From Azolla caroliniana (lineage: Eukaryota; Polypodiophyta), in the NCBI GenBank assembly GCA_043228905.1, contig JBHGNT010000010.1, positions 11,222,001 through 11,286,000 on the forward strand: a stretch of DNA of 64,000 nucleotides, in the 5' to 3' direction. The notes below the pieces were generated by a model, which saw only the letters and a program-made list of their open reading frames with translations, was not told where the DNA came from and made no database searches. A program made the position numbers and the translations under genes. This document shows, piece after piece, positions 23,821 through 30,300 of this stretch; the first letter of the stretch is position 1; the number at the start of each line of letters is the position of its first letter.

Positions 23821-23860
23821 CATGGCACGCCCGTGGGAAAGTGCATTGCACTTCGAACCC
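23821..23860 (-). promoter_or_regulatory. conserved hairpin block beside the 3' LTR (Gy-in copy)
   Basis: The coding strand reads AAGTGCAATGCACTT, a 6-bp stem with loop AAT, then TCCCACGGGCGTGCCATG up to the LTR. Compared with Gy-out one loop base is changed and both stem arms are kept. No polypurine tract is adjacent. Confidence 0.6.
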
Positions 23861-23870
23861 ACAGCCGGCT

Positions 23871-26800
23871 TCAGTCTTCCTTCAAATTATCAGGCAAACT
23901 CCGCTCCGAGGTTTCAAGTGTTGTTTTGCCTGTGCCGTCTCCGACGTCCGATTGGATTGGCTGCCTTTTCGCATCTTGCTGCTCCGACTCTGCTTGTACC
24001 GGTGGTACCGGTGTTTCTTCTGTATCCTGTCTGGGTCTGTCCTGCTCCACCTCCGTTCCGTTCCCGGTATCGCTCTCTCCGGTTTCCACTGGTTGTGTCC
24101 TTTCCTCCCCGGATTCGGTACTTCTCTGTCTCCACTCTGCATCATCCCCGGCATCAACCTGCTCTTGCTCCGGAAGTTCTTCCTCGGGTACATTGTTGGT
24201 TGGGTCCTCTTCAGCCGGTCGCTCGCCCTCACTAATGGAGATCGGCGTTGTGTGTCCCTCAGCTTCCTGTCGCAGTCGGTCCTTCTCGTACCCTTCCAAT
24301 TCTAGTTGGGTTTCGAGCTGTCCGTCATCCAACCTCTCTACTAACCCTCGGATTTCCTTGAGATGTTCTTCTGCTAGAGCATAGAAATCCTCCGACAGTT
24401 CTTCCCGGATGTTGACGATACTTTCTTCGTCCATTTTATAGAACCCATCTCCGTTTTTCTTCCGATTTTCTGCATCAGCTCGGAGTATCTGCAGTTCAGC
24501 GGCCTGTTGTGCCCATTCCTTCCAGAGTTTCTCCGTGCTTTCATTTATGCTGGCCTGAGCTCGGGTACTCCAGCTTGACATGATGAACTTAATTCGGTCA
24601 ACCCCTGCTTTAGCCTGTTCCGAAGCTGCTTGTTTTTCCTTCCTTATCCGTTTGATGATGTCGGCCATTAACTGAGCTTGAGCTTCAGAGTCGACTTTCT
24701 GCTTGTCACAGGTACTCCGCCATTTGTTGATTTCGAAAGTCAACTTCACTTTTTCCTCGTTCCGGCTCTTTGTCAGTTCCCCTACTTTCTGCCGAAGTAC
24801 TTCCATCTCCTTTCTTTGTTCCGACGTCAAGGTCTTCTCCGCCGATACTTCCTCCCTTGCTTTGGACAATTCCAAGCGGTTTTCCTTGAGCTGCTCTTTC
24901 AGCTTCTCCATCTGTCGGTCGTACGTTGCTGCCTGATTCTTGATGTCCGACGTGGCCTGTTTATAATCCTTACATAGTCGGTCGAATTCCTCCGTCTTCT
25001 GTTTTAGGCGTCGGTTCGCCTGAGCTCGCAACTGATCATCCCGGTCCTTTTGTTGTCGGAGTTCCTCTCGCAACCGCTCAATTTCCTGCTCCATTCGGCG
25101 GCGCAGCCTATCTTTTTCCTTTTGCAGTGTCCCGTTTTCTTCTTGTAGTCGGTCATTGGTGGCTTTGCTTCGGCGAAGGCCTTCCTCCATTCGCCGTCTG
25201 TCGTCTTCTACCAACTTCCGCTGTTCTCTTTCGTTATCTCTCAATGCCTCCTGAGCCTGTAATTCTTCTTTCAAAGTTGCTATTAACTTCTCGGTCTCAG
25301 GGCCGGTTTGCAAGACCTTCTCCGTTTGTGGTTCGGCTTGCTTTTCTGATGTCCCGACCGGCTCGGTGCCATCTCGTGCTTGTCGGCTGCCTTCTTTTGC
25401 CTGTGCTATCTCTTCTTGCAGCTCATGTAATTGTGCCCGGAGCATGACCATATCCTTAGTCATCGTCCTAGTCACTTCTTCTCTTTGCTCCTCCTCTTTC
25501 TCCATCTGGTCTGCTACTCCCGACAACTGTCCTGACAACCACCTTAGCCATTGTGCCTTTGTTCTGCCTTCGTTGGTGTCAGCAGGCGTGCCTAGCTCCG
25601 GCTGTTTCTCCGGCCTCTTCTCTTGTTCCGGCGCTTGTTCCTTCCTTGGTTCTTCGAACTCCGCCGCTGTCGGTTCCGGTACTGCCGTCTTTGGTGCAGA
25701 CGAACCTTCATCCTGTGTCGCTTCTGTTCCGGTTACTGGTTCTTCCGCCCGTTGTTGAGTTCCGACCGCTGTTGGGGTCGGTCTTGTCGCCCGTTTCTCC
25801 TTCCCTTGCCTGGGTGGTAGTATTAACATCGGTTCGGATGACTCTTCCTCTGTTTCGGCGTCCTCCGTCGCTGCGACTATCGGTTCCTTTACTGGTACCG
25901 GTTCCGATTCGAGCGTTACTGGTTCGGTGTCGGTTTGTCTCTTGCTGGTTTTCTTCGCCAGCTTCTCCTTGCCTTTCTCCGCCTTTTTCTTCTTCGTGGT
26001 CGGTTGCTGTTGCTGTTTCTGTGGCTGTCGTGATGAGCCTTCCTCCCGTTGCTGTCGGGAGGAGTCTTCTTCCCTCGGTTGTCGAGATGAGCCTTCTTTC
26101 CGCGGCTGTCGGGATGATCCCTCTTCTGGCGGCGCTTCTTCTTCCTGTGTCCATCCTGGAGTGTGTTTTTCTAAGATTCGTCGGCGTTTCATGGTTTGCT
26201 TCGGGGTAGTCTCCTGCCGACTTCTTTGCTTGTGCTTGATGGGGGACACCGGTGGGACCAACACTGTTAACCATTGGGATATTCCGGACCATGGCTTCTT
26301 CCCTTCCACCAAGTGCTTGATCGCCTCTTGCAGTCCTTCGGTGATGAAGTGGAGCCAGTCCACCTGCAGGCCTTCGAATGTCGCGGCGACGATCGCTGCT
26401 CGGTATTTGGCTATAGCTGCCGGACGAGGGTTCACGAACCCATACTCCATCAGGGCGCGGGCCACCTCTCCGAACAGCAGGTTCTCTCCGCCCTGTGTGC
26501 GATACGCCTTGCTGCTAAGGGAGTATTCGCCGAAATACTCGAAGAATATTTGGCTCGAGGGTAGCTCTATCGTCTGAAGTCCTCCCTCCGAAATCCCTGT
26601 GAGCGCTTGTACCGCTCCTTCAGTGACCTCTGCTAAGTCTACCGCTGTTGCCGCCTGCTCTGGTTCCTTGTGTGGTGGAGCATCAGCGACCCGCAGCAGC
26701 CCTCCTAATCCGTTCTCCGTCAGCCATTGTCGCGCTCCGTCCGACAGTGCCATCGCTTCTTCTTCGTTTGCTGCTGCCTGTGGTCTGAGGTCGGGGTGTA

Positions 26801-26990
26801 GGTGTTCTGCGCGTCGGATCTTGCTGTTATGAGCCTGCGTTTGCTTGTGGGAAAATTCGTAAAAAGTGAACCCTTCCCCGGTTCTTCCTTTATATAGTGG
26901 CGTTTCCCTCGAGCCGCCTTTTCCTGTTTTTCGCGCGTGCGTATCTTCTGCCATAATTAGCATCTTACTTTTTAATTTCGGCGTCTGCAC
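23871..26990 (-). CDS. Gy-in extra ORF in env position: long coiled-coil protein of unknown function
   Basis: 1039 codons from the first ATG (26990). The ATG at 26954 (MAEDTHARKTGKGGS) is the better start because Gy-out shares it, giving 1027 aa. Layout: basic N-terminus; a conserved domain about residues 60-270 (GLGGLLRVADAPPH, FFEYFGEYSLSSKAYRTQGG, VDWLHFITEGLQEAI); a Lys/Gln/Ser linker with EEGSSRQP-like repeats; a Pro/Glu-rich part; a heptad-rich coiled coil about residues 480-850; the signature WKEWAQQAAELQILRADAEN and EELSEDFYALAEEHLKEIRG; an acidic tail. No signal peptide, membrane segment or Cys-rich ectodomain is visible, so it is not an obvious envelope. It is conserved in four copies here. 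It may be a structural or intracellular trafficking protein of the particle; that is speculation. Confidence 0.85.
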   Translation of the reverse strand: MQTPKLKSKMLIMAEDTHARKTGKGGSRETPLYKGRTGEGFTFYEFSHKQTQAHNSKIRRAEHLHPDLRPQAAANEEEAMALSDGARQWLTENGLGGLLRVADAPPHKEPEQAATAVDLAEVTEGAVQALTGISEGGLQTIELPSSQIFFEYFGEYSLSSKAYRTQGGENLLFGEVARALMEYGFVNPRPAAIAKYRAAIVAATFEGLQVDWLHFITEGLQEAIKHLVEGKKPWSGISQWLTVLVPPVSPIKHKQRSRQETTPKQTMKRRRILEKHTPGWTQEEEAPPEEGSSRQPRKEGSSRQPREEDSSRQQREEGSSRQPQKQQQQPTTKKKKAEKGKEKLAKKTSKRQTDTEPVTLESEPVPVKEPIVAATEDAETEEESSEPMLILPPRQGKEKRATRPTPTAVGTQQRAEEPVTGTEATQDEGSSAPKTAVPEPTAAEFEEPRKEQAPEQEKRPEKQPELGTPADTNEGRTKAQWLRWLSGQLSGVADQMEKEEEQREEVTRTMTKDMVMLRAQLHELQEEIAQAKEGSRQARDGTEPVGTSEKQAEPQTEKVLQTGPETEKLIATLKEELQAQEALRDNEREQRKLVEDDRRRMEEGLRRSKATNDRLQEENGTLQKEKDRLRRRMEQEIERLREELRQQKDRDDQLRAQANRRLKQKTEEFDRLCKDYKQATSDIKNQAATYDRQMEKLKEQLKENRLELSKAREEVSAEKTLTSEQRKEMEVLRQKVGELTKSRNEEKVKLTFEINKWRSTCDKQKVDSEAQAQLMADIIKRIRKEKQAASEQAKAGVDRIKFIMSSWSTRAQASINESTEKLWKEWAQQAAELQILRADAENRKKNGDGFYKMDEESIVNIREELSEDFYALAEEHLKEIRGLVERLDDGQLETQLELEGYEKDRLRQEAEGHTTPISISEGERPAEEDPTNNVPEEELPEQEQVDAGDDAEWRQRSTESGEERTQPVETGESDTGNGTEVEQDRPRQDTEETPVPPVQAESEQQDAKRQPIQSDVGDGTGKTTLETSERSLPDNLKED

Positions 26991-27185
26991 GTCCTCTGCC
27001 TCGAATAGTATGTCCTATTTATGGCGCCTGCGCATGCTCTGTCATGAATAGCATGTCTGTCCTTTGCTGCCGCGTGTCATGCCTGCGCTTCTTTGGCGCG
27101 TGTCGAATCTCCTATGTGTCTGTCATTATGACTCCTTGATTGCCGCGCGTGTTAAATCTTGTACACCGGCCTCCCACGTTCTGCG

Positions 27186-27195
27186 CTTTAAATAG
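27186..27195 (-). promoter_or_regulatory. possible internal TATA box before the Gy-in extra ORF
   Basis: The coding strand reads GCTATTTAAAGCGCAGAACGTGGG. The TATTTAAAGC and GAACGTGGG parts are shared with Gy-out at 21144-21120. It lies about 230 bases upstream of the ATG at 26954. It is a candidate for subgenomic transcription of the extra ORF; nothing in the sequence proves use. Confidence 0.35.
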
Positions 27196-27266
27196 CTCGT
27201 GCACCCGTGTGACGGTTGTAACTACTTCCTTCATTACATTGATTTCTAACCGTAGCACCACGTCAT

Positions 27267-27268
<2 letters not shown>

Positions 27269-27316
<48 letters not shown>
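27269..27316. repeat. 48-base poly(T) tract (poly(A) on the coding strand)
   Basis: It is an uninterrupted run between the pol stop and the extra ORF. Gy-R has 23 T at 56115-56137 and Gy-out has a TTTTA array at 21261-21283 in the same interval. Confidence 0.95.
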
Positions 27317-27321
<5 letters not shown>

Positions 27322-27331
27322 CTGTGCCTCA

Positions 27332-30300
27332 TCATTGTTCGGTTCCCCCCGATATGTTCGGGTCGGTGTGCACTGTTGTCAGTTCCTCGTCGTTGTTACG
27401 CGTCGGTGTCGGTTCCTCGCAATTCGGGTTTTCCGGGTTTTGCTTGAAGGGGTTAGCTGGCATGTGCCCTTTATACGGTTTTAGGCGAAACCCATTTGCC
27501 CATTTACCCACAACTTCTCCTGACAACGTCCCGAGCTGGTAAGACCCATTGTACTCCTTTGTGATCCAGAATGGTCCGGTCCACCGAAATCGCAATTTCC
27601 CCGGCATGTTCCCCATCCGTGTCTGGAACAGCAATACTGGTTTCCCGACTTCGAATTCCTTTTCGTTACCGCGCCGATGTCGGTCTACAAAGGCTTTCCT
27701 CCTCCTTTGCTCTAGTTCTAGCTGTAGTAGGCTGGCTATTCGATTTTCTTCCAGTTCTAACAGCATCTTCAGCCGGATTCGTTCGGATTCCTTCTCGCTT
27801 AACCGCTCCTTAACCTGTATTCTTAAGCTAGGAATTTGGAATTCTACTGGCATGACTGCTTCCAAGCCGAATGCCAGTCGGAACGGGGTCGTCCGGATGC
27901 TAGTCTTGTACGCCGTTCGGTACGCCCACAGCACGCTCTGCAACTTCGTGTCCCAGTCGGTCCGGTTCTCATTGACGATTTTTCTAAGGATGTTCTGTAG
28001 CGTTTTGTTTGTTGATTCCGCTAATCCGTTGGCTTGAGGGTAGTAGGGAGTGCTTCGTTTGTGTACTACCGCATAGAATGACGTCAAACTTTCTACCACC
28101 TGTCCGAGGAAATGTCCTCCCTGGTCACTGATCAGCTCAATCGGGCATCCGTACCGACACCATATGCATTCATATAAAAATTTGGCCGTGGATGCCGCCG
28201 TGTTGTCCCGTAGTGCCTTTGCTTCTACCCATTTGGTGCAGTAGTCGGTAGCCACTATTATATACCGATTTCCGGTCCGCATTGCCGGTGGCTTAAAGGG
28301 GCCGACAAAGTCCAAGCCCCACTTTTGGAATGGTTCTAATGGCAAGACCGGGTGATGTGGCATCCGGGCCTGCTCCGTGGGTTGGCCCAGTCGTTGACAG
28401 AGGTCGCATTCCCTGCTATACTTAACGGCATCTCTCATGGTAGTAGGCCACCATAGTCCGCTCTGCCATATCTTCCGGGCTGTTGTTTCGCCGACATAAT
28501 GCCCGCCTGCAATTCCACAGTGGGCTTCCCTCAGGATCAGATCCTTTTCATCGCTCCGCACTGCTCGTCTCCATACGCCATCTGCCCCCTTGTGATAGAG
28601 GGTGTCTCCTACCAAGCAGAAATGTCTGCTCCGTACTGCCATCCTCTTCCGTTCGTCTCGGTCCAAGTTTTCCGGGGGAACTCCGGTGCTCAGGAACTGA
28701 TGCATTTCGGTTAACCATTTGTCTTCGTCCGCTACTGTGGTCTCCGTTGCCGGTGCCGTCGTGACCTTAAACAGCTCGGCGTCGGGAAATTCATCCTGTA
28801 CGCCGTCCCCTGATTCTCCGGATTCTAGTCTGCTCAGGTAGTCTGCTACCGCATGCTGCACCCCGGGTCGGTGGAAAATGTCGAATTCGAATTCCTGTAA
28901 TAGCAGCGTCCACCGTGCGAGTTTTCCTGTCAGGGCTGCCTTTGAGACCAGGTGGAGTAGTGCCGAGTGGTCAACGTGGAAGGAGAACTTTCGTCCGAGC
29001 AGATAGTGCCTGTACTTTGTGACACTGTACACCATTCCTAATGCCTCTCGTTCCGTTGTAGAGTAGTTCCGTTCGGCTTTCGAGAGTTTCCTGCTTGCGT
29101 AGTACACCGGCCGATACCATTTCGGTTCCGTGAGTTGCATCAAAACACTGCCGATTGCTACGTCCGACGCGTCGACGAAGACGTGAAAGCTTTTACTCCA
29201 GTCCGGCGGCTGCACCACCGGGGCTTGTGACAGCATGACCTTCAACGCTTGGTAGGCTGCCTCCTCCATTTCTGTCCATTGGAAAGGTACTCTATGTACA
29301 GCAGCGTGCAATGGTGTCGCAAAGTCGGCAAGGTGCCGTACCATCCGACTATGCCACCTTATTTGACCAAGGAATCGGCTTAAAGCTTTTGCGCTATTCG
29401 GTGCCGGTGCGTCGAGAATTGCTTTTACCTTATCCGGATCTACCGCGATTCCTTCTCGACTCACCACGTGGCCTAACAAATTGCCGCTGGCGACTCCAAA
29501 GACGCACTTCGCCGGGTTCAGACTTAATCGGTACTCGCGGCACTTTTCTAAGCATAGTCGTAGGTGATCGAGATGCTCTCCCTGTCGGCTGTAGACGGCG
29601 AAATCGTCTAGGAAGACCTGCATAAAACCGGGAATAAAATCACCGAAGATTTCCATAATTATCCTTTGAAATGTTGCAGGGGCTGTCTTTAATCCGAACA
29701 TCATCACGACCGCGACGAACACTCCCCATTCCGTCACGAACGCTGTTTTTTCTTGGTCGGCCGGGTTCATTCGGATTTGGTTGTAGCCGCTGAATCCGTC
29801 CAGGAAGCTGTAAACTTCGTGGCCGGCCACCGCATCTAGCACTCCGTCCGTGAATGGTAGTGGAAAAGCGTCGGTCACTGTCGCGGCATTTAGTTTCCTG
29901 TAGTCCACACATACCCGGATTTTGCCGTTCTTTTTCGGGACCACCACTATCGGGCTTAGCCAGGTTGCCTGCTTGACTGGTCGGATAAATCCGACCCGGA
30001 GAAGCTTGTCAATTTCCTCCTTCACCTTTGCCGCATAGTTTGGATTCATCCGGTACCGACGTTGAGCGATGGGCTTCGCGTCAGTACTTAGATGAATTTG
30101 GTGCTGGTAGAGCTGGGGGTCCAACCCTCGCATGTCTTCGTATGACCATGCGAACACGTCCTTGAAATCCGTTAACAGTGCTACCATTGCCTGTTTTTCC
30201 TCCTTCGGCAATTCCTTCGCGACTTTTACCGGTCGGGGTTGTTCTGTTGTGCCGAGGTCCACCTCTTCCAGCTGGGATGCTTTCACCCTTTGGGATATCG

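Noticed and set aside
23871-26990. Calling the extra ORF an envelope glycoprotein
   Set aside because: No signal peptide, membrane segment or cysteine-rich ectodomain is visible; only its position resembles env.
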